Shown here: positions 17,580 through 27,114 of the stretch, in pieces | How the letters are laid out: each line of letters begins with the position of its first letter | How positions within the stretch are numbered: position 1 is the first letter of the stretch | Assembly (NCBI GenBank): GCA_937625935.1 | Contig: OW569352.1 | Location: forward strand, 372,001 to 436,000 | Length of the DNA: 64,000 nucleotides | Source: Tetramitus jugosus | Lineage: Eukaryota > Heterolobosea > Eutetramitea > Acrasida > Vahlkampfiidae | Reading direction: 5' to 3' | Program-made: the position numbers and the translations under genes | The notes under the pieces: generated by a model | Seen by the model: the letters and a program-made list of their open reading frames with translations, nothing else | Told to the model about the DNA's origin: nothing | Database searches by the model: none

Positions 17580-18908
17580 ATGCATCCGGAGATTGACCAA
17601 CTCAAACTCGAGATTCAACAATTGAAGCAACAGATCCTTCTCTTGCAACAAACCACCAACAAGAATCATAAAGATGATGATCAAAAACAACAAAGACACA
17701 AGATTCAAAGCATGAGCAGTGAAGTTCGTGACGACAATCCATACAGTCGTCTCATGGCACTCAAGCAAATGGGTATCGTGGAAGAATATGAACGAATTCG
17801 ATGCTTCTCCATTGCTATTGTTGGTTTGGGTGGTGTGGGCAGTGTTGCTGCAGAGATGCTCACGAGATGTGGCATTGGAAAGCTATTGTTGTTTGATTTT
17901 GATCGAGTGACGATTGCGAACATGAATCGATTGTTCTTTACGCCGAATCAGGTCGGTATGAGCAAAGTGGAGGCCAGTAGAGCTTCACTTGTGGAGATTA
18001 ATCCCGATGTGCAGTTCGAATGCTATGATTACAATATTTGTTCGACGATTGAACAGTTTGATCAATTTATGAAGACTATTCAGACTGGTGGTAGTATTGT
18101 TGGTGGTAGTGTTGATGCTGATGATGAGTGTGAGCGACCTGTGGATCTCGTGTTGAGCTGCGTCGATAATTTTGATGCACGAATGGCGATTAATCAAGCG
18201 TGTAACGAGTTGAATATTCGGTGGATGGAGTCTGGTGTTTCAGAGGACGCAGTCAGTGGTCACATTCAGTTTCTGATACCGGGTCAGACAGCGTGCTACC
18301 AGTGTGCTCCTCCTCTCGTTGTTGCCAACAATATTAAGCAAGTGAAGCGTGAGAATGTTTGTGCGGCATCTTTGCCGACAACCATGGGTATCACCGCAGG
18401 ATTCCTCGTACAAAATGTGCTAAAGTACTTGCTAAACTTTGGAAAGGTGTCCTACTATTTGGGGTACAGTGCCATGACAGACTTCTTTCCTTCAATGGTA
18501 CTGAAACCGAACACTTCCTGTACGAATACAGCCTGCGTAGACAGACAAAAGGAATTCCAACAGTTACTATCTAGTGATGCTCAAGCAAGAAGACAGTACG
18601 AGATCATGATGAACAATGGAGATGCAGGTGTTTTGGAGGCTGATGATCCAGTTGAGCACATGGATAACGAGTGGGGCATTGAAATTGTGACTGAAGATGA
18701 AAAGGAACTGGCGGTGAATGATGATCAAACAGTACCAACGTCGAGCATTGCATCCACAGAACAATTGAGTCTGCAGCAGTTGAGTGCTGGACTGGAATAT
18801 GCCTATGATACACGACCAACAATCCATGAAGAGGATCTAATTGGTGAGGAAGCACAAGAAAAAGACTTGAGTGACCTGATGAAGGAACTTCAGAGTAGTT
18901 TTGAGTAG
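17580..18908 (+). CDS. UBA5: UFM1-activating enzyme E1 (UBA5)
   Basis: A 442-aa protein matching UBA5. A Q-rich coiled N-terminus (about 45 residues) precedes the conserved start [21 protein letters not shown]. The adenylation domain has the nucleotide loop [15 protein letters not shown] and [15 protein letters not shown]. The catalytic Cys is at about residue 261 in [16 protein letters not shown], almost identical to animal UBA5. Zn ligands are visible as CYQC and CTNTAC. The C-terminal tail (about 100 residues) is acidic and should hold UFM1- and UFC1-binding elements; the ending [13 protein letters not shown] fits the UFC1-binding helix. UBA5 activates UFM1 for ufmylation, mainly of ER-bound ribosomes. 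No intron. Confidence 0.97.
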   Translation: MHPEIDQLKLEIQQLKQQILLLQQTTNKNHKDDDQKQQRHKIQSMSSEVRDDNPYSRLMALKQMGIVEEYERIRCFSIAIVGLGGVGSVAAEMLTRCGIGKLLLFDFDRVTIANMNRLFFTPNQVGMSKVEASRASLVEINPDVQFECYDYNICSTIEQFDQFMKTIQTGGSIVGGSVDADDECERPVDLVLSCVDNFDARMAINQACNELNIRWMESGVSEDAVSGHIQFLIPGQTACYQCAPPLVVANNIKQVKRENVCAASLPTTMGITAGFLVQNVLKYLLNFGKVSYYLGYSAMTDFFPSMVLKPNTSCTNTACVDRQKEFQQLLSSDAQARRQYEIMMNNGDAGVLEADDPVEHMDNEWGIEIVTEDEKELAVNDDQTVPTSSIASTEQLSLQQLSAGLEYAYDTRPTIHEEDLIGEEAQEKDLSDLMKELQSSFE

Positions 18909-18997
18909 TTGGATTGAAGAATCTTGTAATATATTTTGAAACATTTCCTCTCCGGCTGTCATCCATTTTAATAATGTTTAAACAATGTAGGATTAGC

Positions 18998-19192
18998 TCA
19001 CCATCCCAATAACGCCTTTTGCATCACTATCTCTTTAATCTCACTTCTCATGTCTACTACTAAGTAGTTTGGGTTTGCCATGGGTACAATGTACGAAGAG
19101 AACTGTAGAGGTAGGCAGTCTAATACGACTTTACTCATTTTGTTTGTTTGTGGAGAAATATTAAGGAAATACATCTTGTTAACAACAGACAT
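18998..19192 (-). CDS. Possible small protein downstream of cyclin C
   Basis: An open frame of 64 codons (or 46 from the third ATG, MSKVVLDCLPLQFSS) begins 16 bases after the cyclin C stop codon on the same strand. The composition of the last 45 residues (YIVPMANPNYLVVDM, then SEIKEIVMQKALLGW) looks protein-like and would fit a small conserved subunit, but I do not recognise it. It could equally be chance within the cyclin C 3' UTR. The remaining gap of 18909-18997 holds nothing visible. Confidence 0.3.
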   Translation of the reverse strand: MSVVNKMYFLNISPQTNKMSKVVLDCLPLQFSSYIVPMANPNYLVVDMRSEIKEIVMQKALLGW

Positions 19193-19207
19193 GTATGTTC
19201 ACCAGTT

Positions 19208-20710
19208 TTATTGATGGTGGGATGATGGAGGTGGTTGTTGCTGCTGCTGATACATGGAAGCTTGTTGTTGTTGCGCAAGATGGTGAGGATAAGGATAATG
19301 ATGCGGTTGCTGAGATGGATGATGCGGATGAGGTGCCATCGCATGAGGATGATGTAGCATTGCAGGCCCCGCTCCTGGAAACACCATGCCCGTACCTGGT
19401 GGCATAATTGGTGGTTGTTGTTGTTGTTGTGATGGTGGTATGGAAGAAGATGAAGGAACTGTGCCCGGAGGTGGTACCATGGAGAGACCAGCTTGCATCG
19501 CAGCCGCAGCTGTTGTTGGATCCATCATGTGATGCGGTATCATCATGGATTGAGGTGGACCCTGTTGCTGCTGCTGTAGGTGTTGCAATTGAGAGGGATG
19601 TGGGGCATGTGGATGCTGTTGTTGCATTGGTGGTTGTGGCTGCATAGGGTGCTGCATCCGATGCATCATCTTTTGGTTGGCCTCCTTCCTCCGTTCCTCT
19701 CGCCGCACACCTTCCAACTTTAGCAACATCATTCCAATTTCATCACCCGTCTTGAGTGCATGAATCATCTTGTACATTTCCAACATGTCATTCACAATGT
19801 CCGAAATCTCACTCATGTCCACATTCAAGTCATAGAACCACTTGCGCATCCAATCCGTATCGCCCGTCGTTGTCTGATCAAACAAAATACCACACATGTA
19901 AATGGCTGCCAACGCAATGTGATGCGGTGCATACTGTAAACAAATGGTGGGACTATAGTAGCTGTCATTGATGAAATTGATGCACATTTGATAATTGGCT
20001 GTCATTTCCAAACAGGAAGCAGCAACTGCAGCATTAGTTGGCGTTGGTGTGGTAGTAGTTGTAGTTGTTGTAGGTGTGAGTGTCGGTGTACTTGTCGGTG
20101 TCGATCCAGCACTTGTCGTCGTCACACCAGACACAAAACACTGTTCCAACTGTCGAATAAACAACTCTAGTGGCTTATAGGGATGAAACACGTGCAAATG
20201 AAAGTCCAAATGTTCCATCAAGTACGCCTCACACTCAATCACCATGTGCATACCATAGGGATAATCACTTGGCAGTACCTTTACGATACTCGTCTTGTAA
20301 TTGTGCGGACATTCTTCCATTTTTGTAGCGAGAAGCAGTGCAGTGGGCGATAGCAAGTATGGATCACAATCAGTCAGTTCATTCTTAATGTAGAAGCGTC
20401 GAATATAGACAATGGCTGTGCTAATGACTCGTTGTTGCAATTGAAGCTTTTCGCCCCACTTGTGCACCATTTCAATATAGTAAAAAATGAGCATTTGTTT
20501 CTCTGTTTCGGAGAAGCGTTTCTTGTTGTGTGATGATGATGATGATGATGATTGTTGAGTGTTATTGTTGGATGATGTTGCAGTTGTTGTTGTTGTTGAT
20601 TCATCACGACTGTTGCTGCTATTGTTGGAGATGGCAAGTTGTTTCCGGTAGAGCTTTGCGAGTGGAACCCATTGTTTGAACTGGGAGGAAGTCCAATAGT
20701 TGGATGCCAT
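19208..20710 (-). CDS. CCNC: Cyclin C, Mediator CDK8-module cyclin
   Basis: A 500-aa protein starting at the ATG at 20710 (MASNYWTSSQFKQW), matching the diagnostic cyclin C start MAxNFWxSSH. The cyclin fold follows after a poly-Ser/Thr/Asn insert: LQQRVISTAIVYIRRFYIKN, then SPTALLLATKMEECPHN and IECEAYLMEHLDFHLHVFHP, and the second cyclin box with QYAPHHIALAAIYM and MRKWFYDLNVDMSEI. A Thr/Pro run interrupts between the boxes. The last 150 residues are Gln/His/Pro-rich and low complexity. Cyclin C pairs with CDK8 in the Mediator kinase module and controls RNA polymerase II transcription. Length exceeds animal cyclin C (283 aa) because of these insertions. Confidence 0.93.
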   Translation of the reverse strand: MASNYWTSSQFKQWVPLAKLYRKQLAISNNSSNSRDESTTTTTATSSNNNTQQSSSSSSSHNKKRFSETEKQMLIFYYIEMVHKWGEKLQLQQRVISTAIVYIRRFYIKNELTDCDPYLLSPTALLLATKMEECPHNYKTSIVKVLPSDYPYGMHMVIECEAYLMEHLDFHLHVFHPYKPLELFIRQLEQCFVSGVTTTSAGSTPTSTPTLTPTTTTTTTTPTPTNAAVAASCLEMTANYQMCINFINDSYYSPTICLQYAPHHIALAAIYMCGILFDQTTTGDTDWMRKWFYDLNVDMSEISDIVNDMLEMYKMIHALKTGDEIGMMLLKLEGVRREERRKEANQKMMHRMQHPMQPQPPMQQQHPHAPHPSQLQHLQQQQQGPPQSMMIPHHMMDPTTAAAAMQAGLSMVPPPGTVPSSSSIPPSQQQQQPPIMPPGTGMVFPGAGPAMLHHPHAMAPHPHHPSQQPHHYPYPHHLAQQQQASMYQQQQQPPPSSHHQ

Positions 20711-20818
20711 ATGTGATGGTGATGATGAAAGACTGAGTGTAGGTGATGAGAACTGGAACACTAAAAAACTTTGTTTTTCGTTCTTGGTTTGATCAAAATT
20801 CTGAGGGAAGCGGAGTAA

Positions 20819-21976
20819 TTAATGAGTGGTTGGAGTTGGTGGCATACAATGCAGGGTCCAGACTCCCTTGATTCCTGCTTGGCAGTCTTTCAGTTCTTGT
20901 TGAAGCTCCAAGAGCCCTGATCCAGATTTCCACACCCTGATTGTGTTGTCCGAACCTCCTGAAACAACAAGCTCGCTTCCAAAGGTATCAATAGAAGCAC
21001 AGGTGCCATTATGAGCCTGTTGGACTGCAATAGGCTGTGTTTGTTGTCTGATATCCCACGCCAATAGCATACCATCCTGGGATCCTGTAAAGAGCTGATA
21101 ATCAAGCGAAGCAATGGAAGACAGAATTCCCTTATTTCCTCCATTGACCAGTTCGATGACTGGTTTGGTGGCAGATCTCCCAATGTCCCACAGGTAGGCG
21201 TTTGGACTATTAAAAGAAGTAGCTACCAATTCAGACGATGCCAAGGAATGGAGGGCTTGAATATAAGATGGTGCAGCACTTTCGAGGTTCACATTTGCCT
21301 CAGCAATTGGCTTATCCCATTCTGTGCTCCATTGTTGGAGCAATCCTTTTAGGCTCAAACTATAGAATTGATTTTGATTCTTTGGGTCATTGTCTAGAGA
21401 GATGAAGCAGTTACTTCCTGAAACAACGTATTCACTCTCCAACACCTTGAAGCACACTGGTGTCGAACTTTGCAAAGAAGACAAGTCCCACAGTCGAATG
21501 GTACAGTCCCAGGAACCACTGACCAACACAGAACTATTCTTGATCGATGTGAGTGATCTCACAGTTTGGGCATGGCCTTGCAATGTGAACAGAGACTCAT
21601 TATGATCATGGTCACCATCTGCAACAAGCCAACAACAAATGGAACTATCGATAGAACCACTGAACAAGTATCTACTACCCTGAATTTCTGTTCCATGTAG
21701 TACTTCCACACCTTGTTTGTTGCCACTCAGTGGAAGTTTGATTTCGTGTTGTCCAATGTGAGAATCAAGATCCCATCTATTGACGAACGTGTCCTTGGTC
21801 GATGCAGAAGCAATGATCATATCTTCCTTGTTGTTGTGAATGTTTATTGTTTTTCGGCTGTGTGAAAATCCAATTGCCATAAGAATGCAAGAAACCAGGT
21901 TTTTGCGCAAGTTCTGTTGCCCCAGCTGGAAAAGCCGCGGGTCACCACTCAATATCGTTCTGATTTCTGAACTCAT
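20819..21976 (-). CDS. WD40-repeat protein, PLAA/Doa1-like N-terminal propeller
   Basis: A 385-aa protein made almost wholly of WD40 repeats: examples are SGSWDCTIRLWDL, TGSQDGMLLAWDI and SGGSDNTIRVWKS, plus several degenerate blades. There is no recognised domain beyond the propeller. Two starts are possible. ATG 21976 overlaps the 3' end of the upstream gene by 35 bases on the same strand; ATG 21880 (MAIGFSHSRKTINIH) avoids it and would still retain the propeller. WD40 proteins act as scaffolds. The GHAQTVRSLTSI blade resembles those of PLAA/Doa1, but this is weak and I do not name the gene. Confidence 0.82.
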   Translation of the reverse strand: MSSEIRTILSGDPRLFQLGQQNLRKNLVSCILMAIGFSHSRKTINIHNNKEDMIIASASTKDTFVNRWDLDSHIGQHEIKLPLSGNKQGVEVLHGTEIQGSRYLFSGSIDSSICCWLVADGDHDHNESLFTLQGHAQTVRSLTSIKNSSVLVSGSWDCTIRLWDLSSLQSSTPVCFKVLESEYVVSGSNCFISLDNDPKNQNQFYSLSLKGLLQQWSTEWDKPIAEANVNLESAAPSYIQALHSLASSELVATSFNSPNAYLWDIGRSATKPVIELVNGGNKGILSSIASLDYQLFTGSQDGMLLAWDIRQQTQPIAVQQAHNGTCASIDTFGSELVVSGGSDNTIRVWKSGSGLLELQQELKDCQAGIKGVWTLHCMPPTPTTH

Positions 21977-24240
21977 CCAACCAATATTTCACTTTCTTCT
22001 TTAGGTCTTGTCCAATGGCATTCTTTTCCCGTTCCTCTTTCTGATTTATAACAAACTGTTGCCACTGTCTGAGGTAGTGCCTCATGTTGAACAGCTTGGC
22101 AAACTGGTTGGCCAATTTGTCTTTTTCATATTCTTCAAGCAATCTCTGTTCTCGACTCCTTTCATAGGCTGTCCTCCATTGGCAGAAGATATGCTTGGAC
22201 TCATTGAAAGAGTGTAACTTGTCTGCTTGCTGAATCCAGTTGACAATTTGATCAAATCTTGAAACAATCTGACGGAAGGCTTGCCTAATTAAGCGTAAGT
22301 TTACCTTGTGAGTAAACACTTCTTCACACCTTCGTCGCTCCTCTACTTTAATGAGTTTCATCTCCTTGGTATGGCGTACTAGAGCTCTAAAACATCTACA
22401 TAAAATTCCAGATTCATAGTATCTTGTTGCTTCGAGCATAATCTCAGTTCTCTTCTCAAGCAATTTCTTAAGAGGTATCCAACCGTAATACTTCATCACT
22501 GATCTGCGATAATGATCATAGGCCTTTCTATTCTTTTCAATCACTGCCTGTTTCTTTCTCTCTATCTCTTCCTGCTTCAGTCTAACCAGCTCTTTTTCTT
22601 TCTTCTTCTCTTCCATAATAAGTCTCTTCTTCTCAACTTCTTCGGCTTGAACTCTCTCTTCTTCTTCTTTCTTTCGCTTCTCTTTCTCCTCTTCCTGTTG
22701 TTTATATTTTTGTTGTAACTTCTCACGACCCTCTTTTCTCTCTGCTTGTCGTTGCTCCATTGTGACCAAGAACGCAGGATGCTTGAACTCCTGTTTCTTC
22801 GCGTTAGGATTTGGAATTGATACCACTTCAGGAGAAGAATTATTAATATTGCCCTCCATACTCTTGATATCCTGAATGGTATCCGGTGGTAGAACAGCCT
22901 GATGAATGGTTGTAACCTCACATGCTTCTGATTGTGCATTCACAAGATTCTGTTCCTTCGGTATTGATTCGAGAGAAGGTCCATGTACGTTCGGTGTCAC
23001 TTCTTGTAGAGTATTCAATACTGGTTGATTAATCTTACTAAAGTTTGCTAAGAAAGATTCCATCTTTTGTCTCCGTCTTTCATGCTGTGCATGAATAATT
23101 CGCTTTTCTTTGTGAATCTTATAGAGTGTCATCCACCGAATAAGGTAACGAGACAATGTTCGTAATCTATTAAACTTTGACGCTGCATCTTCTCTTTTCT
23201 GTTGTTCCCTCATATTCTTCTCAATCAATTGTTGCTCTCTCAATGATCTTCGAGATTCCACATGCTTTCGCAGTTGTGCAAATGCTTTCCTCTTCAGCTT
23301 CCAGATTGATACTGATTGTACTCGCTTATGTCGTTCAATCCGAGGTTTTGTTTTTCGATACCATTTTGAGAACACATCTCGAATTGCTTTTAATCTTTTC
23401 GTAACTAACAACTCCTGCAAGATCTCACCAATAATCTTTTCGCGTTTCATATATTGAGCTTTAATAAGATCATCCTGTTGCTTCTTGATCTTTTCAATCT
23501 CCTTCCGCATCGAATTGTTCTCTTTCATAGCTTGTAATTCTTCTTTCCTCCTTTCCTTCAACTTTTCGAGCTGAGATTTCTCAAAATCGATCTGCTTTCG
23601 TAAGGATTCTACTTCCTCCTTTAATATTCGCTCCTTTTCTCGATCAGATACTGAGATAGACGTAACAGTATTTTTTGGTGTATATACATTCTTATTCTTG
23701 CCAGTTCCATTTGTCCAACTGTTGGAGGATAGTTGATTCTGCTCTTTAATCAATGAATCTCTCATGTTGATCAAGTCTCTCAACCGTTGCACATGACACA
23801 ACTCTTCCTCCTTTTTCGCTTCGATACTTACATCTGTTTTCACAATCAAAGTTGGTTTTTGCGTCCTCTCTGCTTGAGCTCCATTTACACGACTAGAAGC
23901 CCAATGATACTTTGGTGGATTTGGCACCGGAGAGATCAAACTCGGAGCTACTTGTTGAGAAAGAGAAGGTGATAATAGAGATGCTATCGTTGTCGCTGTC
24001 GTTGATTTAGCATTCATCGTTCTTTGTTTCGGTTTAGGTGGAGGGGATTTAGAGCTAGAAGTTTTTCTATGCTTAACAAGCTCTTCTTTACTATCATCTG
24101 ACTTCAACCATGTTTTCAACAAATTCTTTGCTTGGGAGCTGATTGTTAGCACTGAGTAGAGTGACTGGTGAACGATATGGTTGAAGGAACTGAAAACGCT
24201 TACCTTCCAATTGAATTTGTTGATCAATTGATTCGTTCAT
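21942..24240 (-). CDS. Coiled-coil protein with SFI1-like repeats (CCDC191-like)
   Basis: Two exons: 24240-24204 (37 bases) and 24151-21942, with a 52-base intron (GTAAGC donor, CTCAG acceptor, phase 1). The product is 748 aa, beginning MNESIDQQIQLE. The N-terminus is Ser/Pro-rich; residues 200-290 are coiled coil (EREKERILKEEVESLRKQ). Trp-centred repeats follow, e.g. FSKWYRKTKPRIERHK, YLIRWMTLYKIHKEKR and YLRQWQQFVINQ, typical of SFI1-type centrin-binding helices and of CCDC191. A strongly charged E/K coiled coil lies in the middle. A centriole or basal-body role is inferred from the repeats; it would fit an organism that builds flagella de novo. Confidence 0.8.
24152..24203 (-). other. 52-base intron, short first exon
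   Basis: GTAAGC donor and CTCAG acceptor join a 37-base first exon to the main exon in phase 1. One of the shortest introns in this window. Confidence 0.75.
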
Positions 24241-24400
24241 ATTTATTAACAACCTTGCGAGTGTTCCTCTGCAGCGTTCGACAACCAAATTTTTCTTCTG
24301 CTCGTAGATTTGTCGGGGGTCTCGCGAATTTTTCTCAGCTGTCTGACCACGCTGATATTATTGCTATATCCACTATATTTAAATTCGATTAGTTCTTGGT

Positions 24401-25486
24401 TCACCTACCCTGCAGCACTGACTGTAATCGCTCAACATCATCCATGTCTTCGTCCTCATCGTCCTCGTCCAGATATTCTCCCATACCGTCTTCTTCTCCA
24501 TTGTCATCCATCGCTGCTTCCTCACCATCATACTCTTCACCGTAGTCATTCTCATGATTGTCGCTTCTTTGATCCATTATAATTACTTGATTATCATCGG
24601 ACGAGCGAATCAAATCATTTGTCGAAGAAGAAGCGGCTGAAGGCATGGTGGATAAAAGAGCAGGATCCGTATCATATGAGGTACCATCGATCATTGTACC
24701 ATACAGATGAACAGCCGGAGCACCAAACACCTCTGTTCCACTGCTGAGACCATACTGGTCACCCTCGTGATCATACATGTTAAAGTGGTGATAATCATCA
24801 GATTGGTTACCACTCATTCCTCTCTGTATCGCATCCACATCTAACACCACTGAACCAGACAGTGATGACAATGAAGATGATGCAGCAGCAGCAGCATGAT
24901 TCAACGATGACATACTGTCCATCATTATACTACTACTACTACTACTGCTACCAGAAACAATAGCAGATCCATTGGTAATTCTCTGCACAAAATCATTGAG
25001 ACTCGCATCCAATCGAACACTATTCTGAGCACGAACATTACTACTGTCCACATGAATCACACTTTCACCAACATGACTCGTCGTCTGTTGTTGTTGCTGT
25101 TGACGCAACATGTTTTCATAAAATTGCAACTGTCTCTGCAAAATCTTCTCTTCAATCTGCAGTTTTGACATTTGATCCGTAATCTCCGAATGTACTCGAT
25201 TCAACCCCTCATACTCAACTTCCAACTCTCTCAGCATGAACAGTGCTTTACCCTGTGGATCTATATCATTCTTTGCAAAAATGTCGTTGCTCGATGCGAT
25301 TCGCTTCTTTTCTTCTTGTTCTTCTCGCTGTTTCCTCCGTCGTTCCAACTCCTCTCTCACTTCTCGTTGTCTCTGCTGTGCCTGTGTTTGTTGTGTTTGA
25401 GCAATTTCGGATGCTTCGGTCAATGTTTTCTTCTTTGTTTGAAGTTTGTTGGCCAATGGCACTGGATGAATACTACTACTGCTCAT
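24401..25486 (-). CDS. Unrecognised coiled-coil protein with acidic tail
   Basis: A 361-aa protein. Residues 20-140 form a charged coiled coil (ELERRRKQREEQEEKKR; QLQFYENMLRQQQQQQ). The middle is rich in Ser and Ala runs, and the C-terminal 60 residues are very acidic (EYLDEDDEDEDMDDVE). No domain is recognised. The annotated stop follows CAGGGTAGGTGA, which contains a plausible GTAGGT splice donor, so a further 3' exon is possible but none is evident before the next gene. The leader is CAA-rich. Confidence 0.75.
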   Translation of the reverse strand: MSSSSIHPVPLANKLQTKKKTLTEASEIAQTQQTQAQQRQREVREELERRRKQREEQEEKKRIASSNDIFAKNDIDPQGKALFMLRELEVEYEGLNRVHSEITDQMSKLQIEEKILQRQLQFYENMLRQQQQQQTTSHVGESVIHVDSSNVRAQNSVRLDASLNDFVQRITNGSAIVSGSSSSSSSIMMDSMSSLNHAAAAASSSLSSLSGSVVLDVDAIQRGMSGNQSDDYHHFNMYDHEGDQYGLSSGTEVFGAPAVHLYGTMIDGTSYDTDPALLSTMPSAASSSTNDLIRSSDDNQVIIMDQRSDNHENDYGEEYDGEEAAMDDNGEEDGMGEYLDEDDEDEDMDDVERLQSVLQGR

Positions 25487-25657
25487 TTGTGTTGTTGTGG
25501 GTGATTTTTAAAGCATGCGTTGTGTTGTGCTCACTTTTTTTTGATTTGTTGAAAGTTCCTTTTTTGAAGTGAACTGCACAAGAAGAAAAGTTACAGCGGA
25601 TTGCTCGATGATTTTTCAGGAGTTTATTGTACATGTGAGATTGATCTTGGTTGTTCA

Positions 25658-25918
25658 TCAAGCAGCATCTTCTGTAGCCTTGATATTTCCCAAGACGTCT
25701 TTGATATGGGGTCGATGGTGAGGATGCTCCACATGTTCCTCAGGTTCAGGTGTCTTCTGACTTGTCAATTTGACCAGAGAGTTGTGTTGGACCGTGGAGT
25801 ACTCGTTCACTCCTGTTGGCCACTTGAAACGACCACGAGACCAAGTGTCTGAGAGTGTTGCACGCGGAGGAGCTGGTTCTTCTGCCTTTTTCTTGCTTAC
25901 AAATGGAAAGAATGACAT
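25658..25918 (-). CDS. Small unrecognised protein, 86 aa
   Basis: A complete 86-codon frame starting MSFFPFVSKKKAEEP and ending IKATEDAA. The centre WSRGRFKWPTGVNEYSTVQ reads like a conserved segment; the C-terminal half is His/Glu/Pro-rich (PEEHVEHPHHRPH). No signal peptide or membrane helix. The basic, aromatic centre could fit a small mitochondrial accessory subunit, but this is speculation. Confidence 0.6.
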   Translation of the reverse strand: MSFFPFVSKKKAEEPAPPRATLSDTWSRGRFKWPTGVNEYSTVQHNSLVKLTSQKTPEPEEHVEHPHHRPHIKDVLGNIKATEDAA

Positions 25919-26322
25919 ATTGTATCGATATTGGATGATTGGTTGTATGATGTAGCAGAGTTTGATTTTGATTGTGTTTTAACAGTTCATGAACACGCTC
26001 AAACTCTTTGCTTTATAAATATGTGATCAAACATTGGTTGACTAATAATACAATGAAAAAACAACCCCGTCGTATCAAAAACAAAGTTTACAATGCGCCA
26101 ATGGGACATACACCCACTTATTATCCGTGATCATGCGCAGCAAAGTGAATTCGATACTTATTACTATTTCAAGCATCTTCTCATCCATCCATCCAATTGT
26201 GTTACTAATTGCCAAACATACAAAATATTGAGTACAAGTACAACGAGCTTCCTTTTATTCCACGCACTTGCAGATAACAAGGCCGCTAAAATCTACAAAC
26301 AATAATAATGACAAGGCATTTT
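25919..26322. other. AT-rich intergenic region
   Basis: About 400 bases, upstream of the 86-aa gene and downstream of the next minus-strand gene. It contains TTTATAAATA at about 26012, a TATA-like sequence. No gene, RNA or repeat seen. Confidence 0.5.
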
Positions 26323-26691
26323 CTAATCTTCTTCTTCCTTTGGAGCAATAGAGCTCACTCCAGTCGAGAGAGAGAACCCAAGGTAACCAGAAACCAAAAA
26401 GATGACTGTAGCTGTCAATGCATTGGACAATGAGGAGCTTGCAGATTGTTTTTGATAGAATGCCTCTTCTTGTTCAATACCCATGCTCTTGATTGGCTTT
26501 GGATTGTAGAAATATTGAGATACTCTCTGTCTCAACCCATATTTGCTGTATTGGAACACTTGGGCAGCATCTTGTGGAGTAGCAGCCACATGCTTTTGTC
26601 GATGTATCACTGTTGCTGGTGTTGATGTAGCAACTCTTGTGTTGGATGCTCTCATCATGAGAGATATTGCTGGTCGTGATGTTCTGATCAT
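26323..26691 (-). CDS. Small putative mitochondrial membrane protein
   Basis: 122 aa from the ATG at 26691 (MIRTSRPAISLMMRASNTR). That N-terminus is rich in Arg and Ser with no acidic residues, as expected of a mitochondrial presequence. An upstream in-frame ATG at 26790 would add a 33-residue K/N/Q-rich extension that looks like leader. A single hydrophobic segment lies near the C-terminus (LTATVIFLVSGYLGFSL), followed by a short acidic tail (APKEEED). The central VFQYSKYGLRQRVSQYFYNP is probably the conserved part. It resembles small inner-membrane accessory subunits, but I cannot assign it. Confidence 0.65.
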   Translation of the reverse strand: MIRTSRPAISLMMRASNTRVATSTPATVIHRQKHVAATPQDAAQVFQYSKYGLRQRVSQYFYNPKPIKSMGIEQEEAFYQKQSASSSLSNALTATVIFLVSGYLGFSLSTGVSSIAPKEEED

Positions 26692-27114
26692 GTTTGGTTG
26701 TTGTTGTTGTTTGTGAACGTTATCTATGTTGTTGTTTTTGCTTTTTTTGCTCTTTGTTTGTGGGTGTTGCAGGCGAACTTGAGAGTTCATAATCAGGAGG
26801 TTCGATTGACAGACCAGAACAAATTACAATTGAGTTAACCTTTATTTCATATCAATTGAGTAATGAAAAGGCAAATAAAGATGATATGGAATTATAGAAC
26901 CTCTGGATGGCTGTTTGTGCTTCTCCTCAAAGAACAAAGAGGTGTTGGTGGTAGTCGAAATGAAATGTTATCATGTGTGTGAATAAGCAAAAATGTTTGT
27001 CTGGGGCGAGCATGTGAAACACCAAAAACTGCATGTGGTTGGTTCACAAGAATATGCTTGAGTGCTCAGTAAATGGGCCGCGAACAACCAAAGTCTCCTT
27101 TCTCTCTGCTTGTC
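26692..27114. other. Intergenic region
   Basis: Holds the CAA-rich leader of the mitochondrial-type gene (sense of the minus strand) and about 300 bases between its promoter and the 3' end of the ARMC1-like gene. Nothing else is recognised. Confidence 0.4.

Noticed and set aside
26093-26305. 70-codon plus-strand frame
   Set aside because: AT-rich intergenic DNA; no homology-like pattern or codon bias.
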